Shown here: piece by piece, positions 7,112 through 16,722 of the stretch
Numbering within the stretch: the first letter of the stretch is position 1
How the letters are laid out: each line of letters starts with the position of its first letter
Source of the DNA: Lachnospiraceae bacterium
Lineage (GTDB): Bacteria > Bacillota > Clostridia > Lachnospirales > Lachnospiraceae
Assembly: GCA_016291405.1 (NCBI GenBank)
Contig: JAEEXG010000001.1
Location: forward strand, 107,483 to 171,482
Direction of reading: 5' to 3'
DNA length: 64,000 bases
Translations under genes and position numbers: made by a program
The notes under the pieces: generated by a model
The model's database searches: none
What the model saw: the letters and a program-made list of their open reading frames with translations, nothing else
What the model was told of the DNA's origin: nothing

Positions 7112-9481
7112 CTAAATAACGCTCATCATTTCTTTTATCTTTTCAAAATCGTATACATCATAAGCCTTCTTGATTTCTTTAACCTTTGAAGAAACGCTTG
7201 GATCTATATCTTCACCCTTGAATTTTTCAAACAAAGTGTTGCATAAATTAAGGTCCATATTATCAAGAGCTTCCTTTAATTCAGACACAAGACCTTTAAT
7301 CTTTGAATCCTTAATTTCTCCTGAATCTTCTTTAGGCTTTGCAGTTTCTTTTACGACAGGTGCACTCGGCTTATTGTCAACAACCTTTCTTTTAAGCATT
7401 CCGGGAGGTAAGAAGTCTAAAAGTATCTGAGTAAGGTATCTTGTTTTAATTGGCTTAGCTAGGTATTCCTGGAATCCTAATGAAAGAATATCTTCTCTGA
7501 TATTTCCTCCTGTATTTGCGGTTAGGGCGACTACAGGAATTTCGGATACGGCTTTATTCTTACTTTCTCTTATCTTTTTAAGGGTCTCTTCTCCACTCAT
7601 TTCAGGCATAACCATGTCCATAAGCACAAGATTATATTCATTTTCTTCAAGCTTTCTAAGAGACTCCGGTCCGCTCTTAGCCGTATCAATTTCAATGTTG
7701 TATCCTTTAAAGATTCCGGAAGCAACCTTTAAGTTAACGGCATTATCATCAACTACCAAAATCTTAGCTTCGCTTCCGTCATATTCAATCTTTTCATTCT
7801 TAGATTCATAATCGGAAGCCTTCCATGTATCGTTTAAAGCTTCTATAATCGACAAACTGCATATGGGCTGCCAAAGGATTCTGCACTTTCCAAAGTCACC
7901 GTACAATCTGTTCTTTGAACATACAACATACGTATTGTCTTCTTTTGCATTGGTAGAAATTATGCCCGCAACCGTTGCATAAGATTCTTCCAAAACAAAT
8001 ATATAGTCATAATCTCTTGTAGAAATAGCCTTATCAAATGCAAAGAAGGAGTTTGCATAATCAGGGCGAACATTAAAGCCGCTCATTACGCTCTTCCATG
8101 TTTCAAGTTCTCTGTTATCCTTAATGTAAATTAAAATATCACGCTTTTCTTTATCCTTAAGTTCAAGCATGGGACTACTGTCAACAACGTCACAATCAAA
8201 GGAGATTTCAGATTCAAGTCCCACACCTTCAATAGAACGAATAATCATATCTCCGTTCATCATTGAAAGAAGGTCTTTACAAATATTAAATTTAAGCCCT
8301 ATTCCCTTTAAGTTAGAGCTTTGCCTTGAATCATAGGTATCATAGGCTCCAAAAATAGCATTACAATCAACCTGTGATAATCCGCATCCTGTATCAGAAA
8401 CTTTAATCTTAAAGCGGGCCATTTTGCTTTCTTCGTCTGTATCACAGGATACAGAAAACATCAATCGACCGTTATCCGTAAGAGACAAAGAAATGAATAC
8501 AAGTCTCATGATGACCTGCTTAATTCTTATATCATCTCCGTTAACAATTTTAGGTATATTATTATCGATAATTATTCTTACTTTTAAGTCTTTCTTTTCA
8601 ATGTGGGAACTTATAATCTCTGTTACACTCTTTAATAATTCCTCAGTCTTAAAGTCAGCATTTAAAAGTTTCATCTTGCTTGAATCAAGCTTTGAATACA
8701 TTAAAACGTCATCAATAATTTCAAGAAGATCGTAGGCGGATTTCTTTATAATAGTTACCTGGTCTCTGGTTCTGTCATCCATTTCATCCTTTAACACAAT
8801 TTCGGATAGACCGATAATTGAGTTCATGGGAGTTCTGATTTCATGGGACATGTTTGCCAAAAACCTTGATTTTGCAAGGCCTGCGTTATGTTCCATCTCA
8901 TGGCTCTTTTCAATTTCTTCTTCTGCCTTTTTAAAGGATTTATCCATTCTTACCATTATGTATAAAAGGGTAAAAGAAACCGCAAGGAAAGAAAATACAA
9001 AGCCTAAAAAGAATTCTGTTCTGTCACTTATAATGGATGACTTATTGCCTGCTATATAAGCATTTGTAAAAAAGTAAGTTCCGATGTATATGTTTATTAA
9101 AGACATCCACCAGATATCTCTTTTATCAAGGATAAAAATCATTACCATTATTCCTGCCGCATACCAGATAGGCGCAGAACTTCTTGCCTGGGATCCGTTA
9201 ATAATAAGAATCGGCATAACAATGAATTGAGTATAGGCGCAAAAAATAATGGAAACGATTCTATAGTTATTTATTTTCTTATTTACCCGGTTTAAAGCAA
9301 GACAGAAAATAATTGTAATGACTAGGTTAAATATAACAATATTGTCAAAAGTATCCAATATAATCGCATAAATAAAAATGCAGACAAAGGAAATTAAGGC
9401 CAATAACTTTGTAAGTAAATTAATGGCTTCTTTATTTGACGTATATGTTATTCTTTGAATTACACTTTTCTTTTGTTCCAT
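7112..9481 (-). CDS. Hybrid histidine kinase with degenerate ATP-binding domain
   Basis: The protein has about six hydrophobic segments in residues 20-178 and no large extracellular domain. Then come a HisKA domain with H213 (NMSHEIRTP), an HATPase-like region (about 315-430), a degenerate receiver (about 445-545) and an intact receiver (about 572-695, D622, TAN and K motifs). An approximately 80-residue helical tail follows. The N-box is abnormal: both Asn of the NxxxNA motif are replaced (R327 and I330 by alignment to the neighbour), and the G2 box is weak. It is probably a pseudokinase that accepts or relays phosphate. It lies 5 bp after its paralogue. Confidence 0.85.
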   Translation of the reverse strand: MEQKKSVIQRITYTSNKEAINLLTKLLALISFVCIFIYAIILDTFDNIVIFNLVITIIFCLALNRVNKKINNYRIVSIIFCAYTQFIVMPILIINGSQARSSAPIWYAAGIMVMIFILDKRDIWWMSLINIYIGTYFFTNAYIAGNKSSIISDRTEFFLGFVFSFLAVSFTLLYIMVRMDKSFKKAEEEIEKSHEMEHNAGLAKSRFLANMSHEIRTPMNSIIGLSEIVLKDEMDDRTRDQVTIIKKSAYDLLEIIDDVLMYSKLDSSKMKLLNADFKTEELLKSVTEIISSHIEKKDLKVRIIIDNNIPKIVNGDDIRIKQVIMRLVFISLSLTDNGRLMFSVSCDTDEESKMARFKIKVSDTGCGLSQVDCNAIFGAYDTYDSRQSSNLKGIGLKFNICKDLLSMMNGDMIIRSIEGVGLESEISFDCDVVDSSPMLELKDKEKRDILIYIKDNRELETWKSVMSGFNVRPDYANSFFAFDKAISTRDYDYIFVLEESYATVAGIISTNAKEDNTYVVCSKNRLYGDFGKCRILWQPICSLSIIEALNDTWKASDYESKNEKIEYDGSEAKILVVDDNAVNLKVASGIFKGYNIEIDTAKSGPESLRKLEENEYNLVLMDMVMPEMSGEETLKKIRESKNKAVSEIPVVALTANTGGNIREDILSLGFQEYLAKPIKTRYLTQILLDFLPPGMLKRKVVDNKPSAPVVKETAKPKEDSGEIKDSKIKGLVSELKEALDNMDLNLCNTLFEKFKGEDIDPSVSSKVKEIKKAYDVYDFEKIKEMMSVI

Positions 9482-9486
9482 AAGTT

Positions 9487-11592
9487 TTAAACCTCTACCT
9501 TAATGAGATTTGAATCCAAATGTTCCATAAGTACCTTTTCTAAAGAATCTATTTCAATAGGCTTTGACAAATAATCAGTAAAGCCTTCTTTTAAGAACAT
9601 CTCTCTCGCTCCGCTTACAACATTTGCGGTAAGCGAAATAATGGGAACTGTCTTAGCATATTCAATATCCAGATTTCTGATAGCTTTAAGAGTATCTATG
9701 CCATCCATTCCGGGCATCATGTAATCTAAGAAAATAATGTCAAACTTACCATACTCAACATTACTTACAGCATCCTCTCCGCTTGCAACAGTCGTTACAC
9801 TTGCCTTATATCTTGAAAGGATTCCCGCTGCCACATCAAGGTTTACAAGGTTATCATCAACCACCAAAACCTTGGCATTTGGAATAGAGAATTTACCGTC
9901 AAATATTTGCTTTCTTAAAGCATAGCTTATGGTTTCGTTGATTAAATCAGACAAATTCAAACTGCTTATAGGCCTTGTTAGAACCGATTCAAAAGGTTCT
10001 CCCGAATAGCTATAGTTACAACCGCTTATAATAACTATCTTCTTCCAGTTAACCTTTGCATCCGCCAATTCCGCTTTAATTCTTTCATAAACCGAGGTTT
10101 CGATTAAGAAATAAGAAACCGACGAATCGCAAATACACTTAAACAGATCATCATCATTTGAAATTCTGATTCCTCTAACGCCCATTCCCTTAAGAATCTT
10201 AGAAAGAATGTTTACATCCGTAAGGGATTCTGAATAATAAGCAATACAAGCCTTCTCCTGGCTTACATAGCCAACCCTGTTTGTATTGTCAAATGAATCT
10301 ACCTTCTGACAAACATCAAAGTAGAATGTCGAACCTTTTCCGTATTCACTTTGTGCATAAATCTTTCCGCCCATCGCGGAAGCAAGTTTTCTGCAAAGTG
10401 CAAGGCCTAAGCCGTTACCTTCAATTATTCTGTCGGTAGCTTCACCGGATCTGTTGTAAGGCTCAAAAATCTTTTCTATGGATTCTTTCTTTATACCTAT
10501 ACCGGTATCCTCGACTCTTATAAACAAATGAATCTTTTCATTATCAATCTTTTCATAATCCACATAGAAAGTCATATGACCTTCCTTAGTGTATTTAATG
10601 GCATTAGAAAGAATGTTAATAATAATCTGTCTAATCTTTCCGCTGTCGCCAATCATAAATCTTGGTAAGTCAGGATTAACATCAACAAAGAAATCAACAT
10701 TTGAATCAAGCAAACGAACAGACATTAAGTTAATGATGTCATTAAGCATTAATGCAATATCATACTTTTCGGACTCAGGTACGATTGAATCTATGTTCAT
10801 TCTTGAAAAGTCCAAAAGGTCTGTTGTGATTGATAAAAGAGCATGGCTTGAATTTGAAATGTTATAAGCCATTTCTTTAACGTGATTTGAAGCTTCTGAA
10901 TCAAGCAAAAGATCAGTTGTACCCAATATGGCATTTAAAGGCGTTCTTATTTCATGGGATACGTTTACCAAAAACATATCTTTTGCATAACTTACCATTT
11001 CAGCCTTCTTGGTAGCTTCTTCTCTTAACTTCATTTCATCTTCAAGAAGGGAATTTCTGTAAAATACGATAATACCGCATATAAGACCTGTAACCACAAC
11101 CGCAACCTCTATTCTTGCATATTCCGCAGGGGTTAAAGCTCCGTAAGCAGGCTGACCGGGATTTGCAATAACAAATTTATAGTACGCTGCAGCTACGTCT
11201 ATTATTAACTGAGCAAAGAAATGAACATATTTTACCCAACCATCAAGTAAAATCATAGAAAAAGTAAGCCCTATACACATGTAAAGGGGCACTTCTACGG
11301 TAGTTTTTTCAGCTAAAATAAGTAATGCGGGAAATGCAACGAAGTTACAATAAGATAAATATATTAAAGCCAATAATTCCGGCTTTTGAATTCTTTTTTG
11401 CAAAAAGAAAAAAACAGCGCTCACAAGACATATGGTTGCATACATCGTAATGAAAGAAGCGCTGATTTTCATAATAAAAGCAATCGAAACAAACAGTAAA
11501 GTAAACACACTGCTTAGTAACGTTGCCATATTGAATAATCTTGTTTTTTTAGAAAGATGGCCTCCGAAATAGGCTTCATAAAAGTTTTTCAT
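9487..11592 (-). CDS. Hybrid sensor histidine kinase
   Basis: It has the same architecture as the next gene: an N-terminal multi-pass membrane region (about 20-180), HisKA with H213 (NVSHEIRTP), HATPase, a degenerate receiver and an active C-terminal receiver (VLVVDDN, LDYMMPGMDG). Here the catalytic domain is canonical: N-box NILSNAIKYT, G1 EDTGIGI and G2 GNGLGLAL. The histidine falls at residue 213 in both proteins, indicating a tandem duplication. No response regulator with an output domain lies next to it, so output presumably goes through a separate phosphotransfer protein. The start has only a weak Shine-Dalgarno. Confidence 0.9.
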   Translation of the reverse strand: MKNFYEAYFGGHLSKKTRLFNMATLLSSVFTLLFVSIAFIMKISASFITMYATICLVSAVFFFLQKRIQKPELLALIYLSYCNFVAFPALLILAEKTTVEVPLYMCIGLTFSMILLDGWVKYVHFFAQLIIDVAAAYYKFVIANPGQPAYGALTPAEYARIEVAVVVTGLICGIIVFYRNSLLEDEMKLREEATKKAEMVSYAKDMFLVNVSHEIRTPLNAILGTTDLLLDSEASNHVKEMAYNISNSSHALLSITTDLLDFSRMNIDSIVPESEKYDIALMLNDIINLMSVRLLDSNVDFFVDVNPDLPRFMIGDSGKIRQIIINILSNAIKYTKEGHMTFYVDYEKIDNEKIHLFIRVEDTGIGIKKESIEKIFEPYNRSGEATDRIIEGNGLGLALCRKLASAMGGKIYAQSEYGKGSTFYFDVCQKVDSFDNTNRVGYVSQEKACIAYYSESLTDVNILSKILKGMGVRGIRISNDDDLFKCICDSSVSYFLIETSVYERIKAELADAKVNWKKIVIISGCNYSYSGEPFESVLTRPISSLNLSDLINETISYALRKQIFDGKFSIPNAKVLVVDDNLVNLDVAAGILSRYKASVTTVASGEDAVSNVEYGKFDIIFLDYMMPGMDGIDTLKAIRNLDIEYAKTVPIISLTANVVSGAREMFLKEGFTDYLSKPIEIDSLEKVLMEHLDSNLIKVEV

Positions 11593-11671
11593 TAAAAATC
11601 TCGCTTACGTACCAATTATTTGATACTAACAAGATTATTCTAGATTTTTACTATTAACTTTGTATTACCCG

Positions 11672-12874
11672 TTATTTTGTCATAAGCTTCACCATGGCCT
11701 CATTTAAGCCATCGATTGTAAGCTTATACATAGGGAATATTTTCTTTATTGCTGTTTCAGCCTCACGCCAGGGAGCTTCACCGGGAGCCATTTTAGGGTT
11801 AAGCCATACAACCTTTTTATAATGCTGCTTTAAAAGAAGCAACCACTGTTCTCCCGAAAGACCACCATTAGGGCCTCTGTAGTTTCCCGATTCAGAATAC
11901 AATTCTTCGGGAGCCATAGCGGCGTCGCCAACGATTATAACCTTATAATCTGAATCAATATTTCTAAACATCCAATCCGTATCTATCCAATCTCCGTTTT
12001 CACATTCCGGAGTTTTATACATTTTTGCATAGATACAATTGTGGAAATAATACGTCTTTACATCTTTATAGTGATTAGATTTATGAATGGCCCAAAAGAG
12101 CTCGTTTAAAAGCTTTGTAAAGGGAATCATGGTACCGCCCGAATCCATTAAAAGAAGCAATTTAACAGAATTCTTTCTGGGGCGCTCCCACTCTAATTTA
12201 AGGTATCCGCCATTATTGCAGGTAGAATCGATAGTATGATTAATATCAAGCTCAGTCTTTGGAATATCAAGCTTTGAAGAAAACTGGCGAAGCTTTCTGA
12301 ATGCCATCTGAAACTGCCTGTTATCAAGCATTTTATCATTACGAAAGTCTCTGTATTTTCTTGCTCCCACAACAGCAAAAGCAGATTGATATCCGGTACT
12401 TCCGCCCACTCTTATACCACCGATATTACCGCCCATGTTACCAAATTGAGTCTTACCCATGGTACCAATCCAGTAATTACCGCCGTTATGCTCACTATCC
12501 TGGTCTTTTAAACGTTCTTTAAACTTAGTCTCAACATCGTCTTTATCCACATGCATATCTTCTGTCTGATTAAGCCAGTATCTTTCTTCCTCATGAAGAA
12601 GCTCTGTCATTTCAGACTTATCAAGCCACTCAAGCATTCTGTCCGTAATGTTAAGGTTATCGCTTTTGACACCTTTAAAGCATTCTTCGAAAGCCAGATC
12701 GAATTTATCAAAATCCGTCTCGCTTTTAACCAAAATAGCTCTCGCCATGTAATAAAAGCCTGTAAGGCTCGACCCGCAAAGATTCTTGTTTAGCGCATCA
12801 TGAAGAGCAATCCATTCAGTTAAAGAAACATCAAGGCCCTTAGCCTTTAATGTATAAAAGAATGTGGAAAACAC
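11672..12874 (-). CDS. VWA/CoxE-like protein
   Basis: The C-terminal half resembles the von Willebrand A/CoxE family: a hydrophobic strand followed by a MIDAS-like LLLMDSGGTM, which replaces the usual DxSxS with DSGGT. The N-terminal half is mostly helical, and a Gly-rich stretch follows at about residues 130-160. Proteins of this type work with MoxR ATPases in inserting metals or maturing protein complexes. Its start meets the stop of the MoxR-type gene by one base, which fits such a pair. The target is unknown. Confidence 0.8.
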   Translation of the reverse strand: MFSTFFYTLKAKGLDVSLTEWIALHDALNKNLCGSSLTGFYYMARAILVKSETDFDKFDLAFEECFKGVKSDNLNITDRMLEWLDKSEMTELLHEEERYWLNQTEDMHVDKDDVETKFKERLKDQDSEHNGGNYWIGTMGKTQFGNMGGNIGGIRVGGSTGYQSAFAVVGARKYRDFRNDKMLDNRQFQMAFRKLRQFSSKLDIPKTELDINHTIDSTCNNGGYLKLEWERPRKNSVKLLLLMDSGGTMIPFTKLLNELFWAIHKSNHYKDVKTYYFHNCIYAKMYKTPECENGDWIDTDWMFRNIDSDYKVIIVGDAAMAPEELYSESGNYRGPNGGLSGEQWLLLLKQHYKKVVWLNPKMAPGEAPWREAETAIKKIFPMYKLTIDGLNEAMVKLMTK

Positions 12875-13698
12875 TAGTCAACTCTTCTCCTTACAATGTC
12901 AAGGTCTTCATCTTTCTTAATAAGTACACCAACAAAGGGAAGCTCAGCCTTAATCTTTGAAGGATCCACACCGCCTATCATCATCGCGTTAAGCCAGTCA
13001 ATAAGTTCACTGGTGGCAGGTTTCTTTCTAAGCTGAGAATATGATCTGATTTCATAGAAAACATTCATTGCATTTTCCAAAAGATTCTCTTCGATTTTAG
13101 GGAAGTGAGTCTTTACGATTTCTTCCATAAGTTCTTTGGAAGGAAAATCAATGTAGTGGAAAATACAACGTCTTAAAAAAGCATCGGGAAGTTCTTTTTC
13201 AGCATTGGAAGTGATTATAACTATGGGACGATGCTTAGCTTTAATGGTCTTCTTTGTTTCATAGATATAGAATTCCATTCTATCAAGTTCCCACAAAAGG
13301 TCATTGGGGAATTCCAAATCAGCCTTATCAATTTCATCGATCAAAAGAACTACCTGCTTATCGGAATCAAAAGCTTCTCCAAGCTTACCAAGCTTTATGT
13401 AATGGGCAATATCATCAACGCCTTCGTTTCCGAACTGTCCGTCATAAAGTCTTTGAATGGTATCGTAGGTATATAAACCTTCCTGGGCCTTGGTGGTTGA
13501 TTTAATGTTCCATACAATCAATTCTTTTCCCAAGGCATCCGCAACAGCTTTAGCAAGCATTGTTTTTCCGGTACCGGGTTCACCCTTAATTAAAAGGGGC
13601 TTTTCCAAAGCTACGGCAATGTTAACGCTTGCCATTAATTCTTCCGATGCGATGTATTCGCCTGTTGATGTAAAATTAGTCGTCAAATTCCACTCCAA
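12874..13698 (-). CDS. MoxR-family AAA+ ATPase
   Basis: This is a AAA+ ATPase with Walker A GEPGTGKT, Walker B VVLLIDEIDKAD, and a sensor and arginine segment around ITSNAEKELPDAFLRR. The family acts as a chaperone with a VWA partner, and the next gene is one. It starts 23 bp inside the end of gpsA, so translation is coupled to that gene. The family call is secure; the client protein is unknown. Confidence 0.88.
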   Translation of the reverse strand: MEWNLTTNFTSTGEYIASEELMASVNIAVALEKPLLIKGEPGTGKTMLAKAVADALGKELIVWNIKSTTKAQEGLYTYDTIQRLYDGQFGNEGVDDIAHYIKLGKLGEAFDSDKQVVLLIDEIDKADLEFPNDLLWELDRMEFYIYETKKTIKAKHRPIVIITSNAEKELPDAFLRRCIFHYIDFPSKELMEEIVKTHFPKIEENLLENAMNVFYEIRSYSQLRKKPATSELIDWLNAMMIGGVDPSKIKAELPFVGVLIKKDEDLDIVRRRVD

Positions 13699-14689
13699 TC
13701 TCTGCCTTTTTGTCTCTTAACATTAAGCCCTTAACGGCTTCTTTGGCAGGTTTATTATTAAAAAGAATCTCATTAACCTGTTCTATAATCGGTAATTCAA
13801 CATCATATTTCTTTGCAAGTTGCATTGCAGCCTTTGCGGAGTGAACGCCTTCTACAACCATCTTTACTTCGGCCATGGCTTCATCCATAGTCTTTCCTTG
13901 CCCTATAAGTATTCCCGCTCTTCTGTTTCTTGAATGCATGCTGGCACAGGTAACTATCAAATCGCCAATTCCCGTAAGCCCTGCAAATGTCTCGACTTTA
14001 CCGCCCATCTTTATGCCAAGTCTGGTAATTTCAGCAATGCCTCTTGTTATAATCGCAGCCTTCGTGTTATCACCGTATCCAAGGCCGTCGGCAACACCTG
14101 CCGCAAGGGCAATTACATTCTTTAATGAAGAACCTATTTCAATGCCTATAATATCAGGTGATGTGTATACTCTGAATGTTTCGTTCATAAATACATTTTG
14201 AACGAATTCTGCAGTACTCTTTTCTTTTGCTCCCGCAACAATTGATGTGGGCATTCCTCTTCCCACTTCTTCAGCATGTGTGGGACCGCTTAAAATACAA
14301 ACCTTACAGTTTGGAATTTCAGTTTCTATAATATCTGACATTGTCATTAAGGTATCTGCTTCGATTCCCTTTGTTACATTGACAATTATCTTACCTTCCG
14401 TCACAAAATCCTTAATCATTCTTGCAGTACTTCTCATGCCGGGGGATGGAACCGCAAGAACAATAAGTTCATTTTCTTTTACCGTTTTTTCAATATCTTT
14501 TGTAAAATCAACTTCCTTAGGAATCAATACTCCGGGAAGTTTTGATTTGTTTTCTCTTGTTTTAACTACTTCGTTAAATTCTTTTTCGTTGGTTCCTCTG
14601 CTCCAAATAGTTACTTTATGTCCGTTATTGTTAAGTAAAACACCCAAAGCAAGTCCGAAAGAACCTGCTCCGATAATGCCAATCTTCAT
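13676..14689 (-). CDS. gpsA: NAD(P)-dependent glycerol-3-phosphate dehydrogenase
   Basis: This enzyme reduces dihydroxyacetone phosphate to sn-glycerol-3-phosphate, the backbone of membrane phospholipids. The N-terminal Rossmann motif GAGSFGLAL starts at residue 7, and the catalytic lysine lies in GSSLKNVIALAAG. The length of 337 aa is standard. It follows plsY, which uses its product, with no gap, and its 3' end overlaps the MoxR-type gene. The clustering with plsY and der is conserved in Firmicutes. Confidence 0.96.
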   Translation of the reverse strand: MKIGIIGAGSFGLALGVLLNNNGHKVTIWSRGTNEKEFNEVVKTRENKSKLPGVLIPKEVDFTKDIEKTVKENELIVLAVPSPGMRSTARMIKDFVTEGKIIVNVTKGIEADTLMTMSDIIETEIPNCKVCILSGPTHAEEVGRGMPTSIVAGAKEKSTAEFVQNVFMNETFRVYTSPDIIGIEIGSSLKNVIALAAGVADGLGYGDNTKAAIITRGIAEITRLGIKMGGKVETFAGLTGIGDLIVTCASMHSRNRRAGILIGQGKTMDEAMAEVKMVVEGVHSAKAAMQLAKKYDVELPIIEQVNEILFNNKPAKEAVKGLMLRDKKAEIGVEFDD

Positions 14690-15379
14690 CTAGTTAGTCC
14701 TCTTGTCGTTAGCGGATGCATTAGTGCTTGCATCCATCTTATTTTTCTTAAATAAATATGTTTTTCTCTCTTCGCCTTTCACCAAGCGCTTTATATTGTC
14801 TTTATGCTTATAAAAGGCCATAACGGTCATTACAAACACCACAATATAGCTCTCAATCAAAACAGACTGTGAGACTCCGAAAACACCAAGCTGTCCCATT
14901 ATAATGGTCTGTACCAAGAAACCGGTGTATAAAAGAAGGGAACCTAAAGATACCCAGTGAGTGATTACAAAATTTCCGAAGAATAAAAGTAAGCCCACAG
15001 GAATATACATCCAGTTTGCGGCAATCATCATACCGCCTGTTGTGGCAATTCCTTTACCCCCTTTAAAGTTCATATAGAAAGGGAAATTATGGCCAAGCAC
15101 ACAACCAAGGCCTGTATAAAACACAAGTAAAGGTGCAATTTCAGGGTAATGCCCGCAAATAAGCAATCTTACAAGAATAATTGCAACAATAGATTTAAGC
15201 ATATCTCCCGCAAAAACCACGAGGCCTGCCTTCGTGCCAAGAACTCTTAAAGTATTGGTGGTTCCGGCATTTCCGCTTCCATGCTCTCTAATGTCAATTC
15301 CATGCATCTTTCCATAGAAAAATGCTGTCTGAATAGCTCCGAACAAATATCCTATCAATACACACAAAACTCTTATCAT
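14690..15379 (-). CDS. plsY: Acyl-phosphate:glycerol-3-phosphate acyltransferase
   Basis: This integral membrane enzyme makes lysophosphatidic acid from acyl-phosphate (produced by PlsX, encoded at 38149-39159) and glycerol-3-phosphate. Family motifs GSGNAGTTNTLR and the glycine-rich FKGGKGIATTGG are present, with about five membrane segments. At 229 aa it exceeds the usual about 200 because of a hydrophilic, Lys- and Asn-rich tail of about 30 residues. It lies between der and gpsA with almost no spacing. Confidence 0.95.
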   Translation of the reverse strand: MIRVLCVLIGYLFGAIQTAFFYGKMHGIDIREHGSGNAGTTNTLRVLGTKAGLVVFAGDMLKSIVAIILVRLLICGHYPEIAPLLVFYTGLGCVLGHNFPFYMNFKGGKGIATTGGMMIAANWMYIPVGLLLFFGNFVITHWVSLGSLLLYTGFLVQTIIMGQLGVFGVSQSVLIESYIVVFVMTVMAFYKHKDNIKRLVKGEERKTYLFKKNKMDASTNASANDKRTN

Positions 15380-15381
15380 AT

Positions 15382-16713
15382 CTAGTCTTCCTTTCGCTCA
15401 CGAATTATGAAATGTAAAGGTGTTCCTTTAAATCCGAAAGTTTCTCTTATCTGGTTCTCAATATATCTTGTGTAGGAAAAGTGCATCATTTCCTTATCAT
15501 TTACAAAAATAACGAATGTAGGGGGCTTAACGCTTACCTGTGTGATATAGAAAAGCTTTAATCTCTTTCCTTTATCTGTAGGAGGCTGCTGCATTGCAAC
15601 CGCTCTTGTCATAATTTCATTAAGAACGCCCGTAGCCACTCTCATGCAATGGTTTTCATTAACCATATCTATTGTTTCAAAAAGCTTAGGAATTCGCTGT
15701 CCTGTCTTAGCTGAAATAAACACTATTTCTGCATACTGCATGAAAGAAAGAACATTTTGAACATTTTCGGTAAATCTGTAAATGGTCTTATCATCCTTTT
15801 CAACAGCGTCCCACTTATTTACCACAACAATTATGGCTTTACCGTTATCATGGGCAATTCCTGCAATCTTAGCATCCTGCTCGGTTACGCCTTCCGTCGC
15901 ATCGATAAGTAATAGAACCACATCGGCTCTTTCAACCGCACTTACGGTTCTTACTATCATGTAGTGTTCCAAATCTTCGTGAATACGGCTCTTTCTTCTG
16001 ACACCTGCGGTATCGATAAAGATGTACTCTTTATCGTTATACTTAACGTTTGTGTCTATAGCGTCTCTTGTGGTACCTGCTATATCCGAAACAATAAGTC
16101 TGTTTTCACCTAAGATAGCGTTTATTAATGAGCTCTTACCAACGTTTGGCTTACCTACAACGGCAACCTTAATTCTGTCATCTTCTTCGTCATCATCGGG
16201 GATATCGTCAAAGTATTTAACAACTTCATCAAGCAAATCACCAAAGCCAAGCAAGTTAACGCTTGATACAGGGTATGGTTCACCTATTCCAAGGTTATAA
16301 AACTCATAAACATCGGCCATATACTTATCAAAGTTATCTACCTTATTTACAACAAGCAAAACAGGCTTATGAGAGCGTCTTAACATATCGCAGACCTTGC
16401 TGTCTGCATCCTGAAGGCCCTGCTTTACATCGGTCATAAACAAAATAACGTCTGCTGTCTCAATGGCAAGCTCTGCCTGTTCCCTCATCTGCTTTAAAAT
16501 AATGTCTGAAGAATCAGGTTCAATACCGCCTGTATCAACCAAAGTAAAAGAATAATTAAGCCAGTTTACATCTACATAAATTCTGTCTCTTGTTACACCG
16601 GGAGTATCTTTAACAATAGATATTTTCTGACCCGCAAGAGCATTAAAAAAAGTGGATTTACCAACGTTTGGTCTTCCTACAACCGCAACGATAGGTTTTC
16701 TCTTTCTATCCAT
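15382..16713 (-). CDS. der: Ribosome biogenesis GTPase Der
   Basis: This essential double-GTPase acts in 50S subunit assembly. Two tandem G-domains show G1 motifs GRPNVGKST (about residue 11) and GKPNVGKSS (about 187), with DTPG/DTGG and DIAGTTRD elements and NKVD/NKWD G4 motifs. The C-terminal KH-like domain covers about 355-443. The length of 443 aa is typical. It is the second gene of a run that starts with the PDZ/radical-SAM protein. Confidence 0.97.
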   Translation of the reverse strand: MDRKRKPIVAVVGRPNVGKSTFFNALAGQKISIVKDTPGVTRDRIYVDVNWLNYSFTLVDTGGIEPDSSDIILKQMREQAELAIETADVILFMTDVKQGLQDADSKVCDMLRRSHKPVLLVVNKVDNFDKYMADVYEFYNLGIGEPYPVSSVNLLGFGDLLDEVVKYFDDIPDDDEEDDRIKVAVVGKPNVGKSSLINAILGENRLIVSDIAGTTRDAIDTNVKYNDKEYIFIDTAGVRRKSRIHEDLEHYMIVRTVSAVERADVVLLLIDATEGVTEQDAKIAGIAHDNGKAIIVVVNKWDAVEKDDKTIYRFTENVQNVLSFMQYAEIVFISAKTGQRIPKLFETIDMVNENHCMRVATGVLNEIMTRAVAMQQPPTDKGKRLKLFYITQVSVKPPTFVIFVNDKEMMHFSYTRYIENQIRETFGFKGTPLHFIIRERKED

Positions 16714-16722
16714 ATAAATCTC

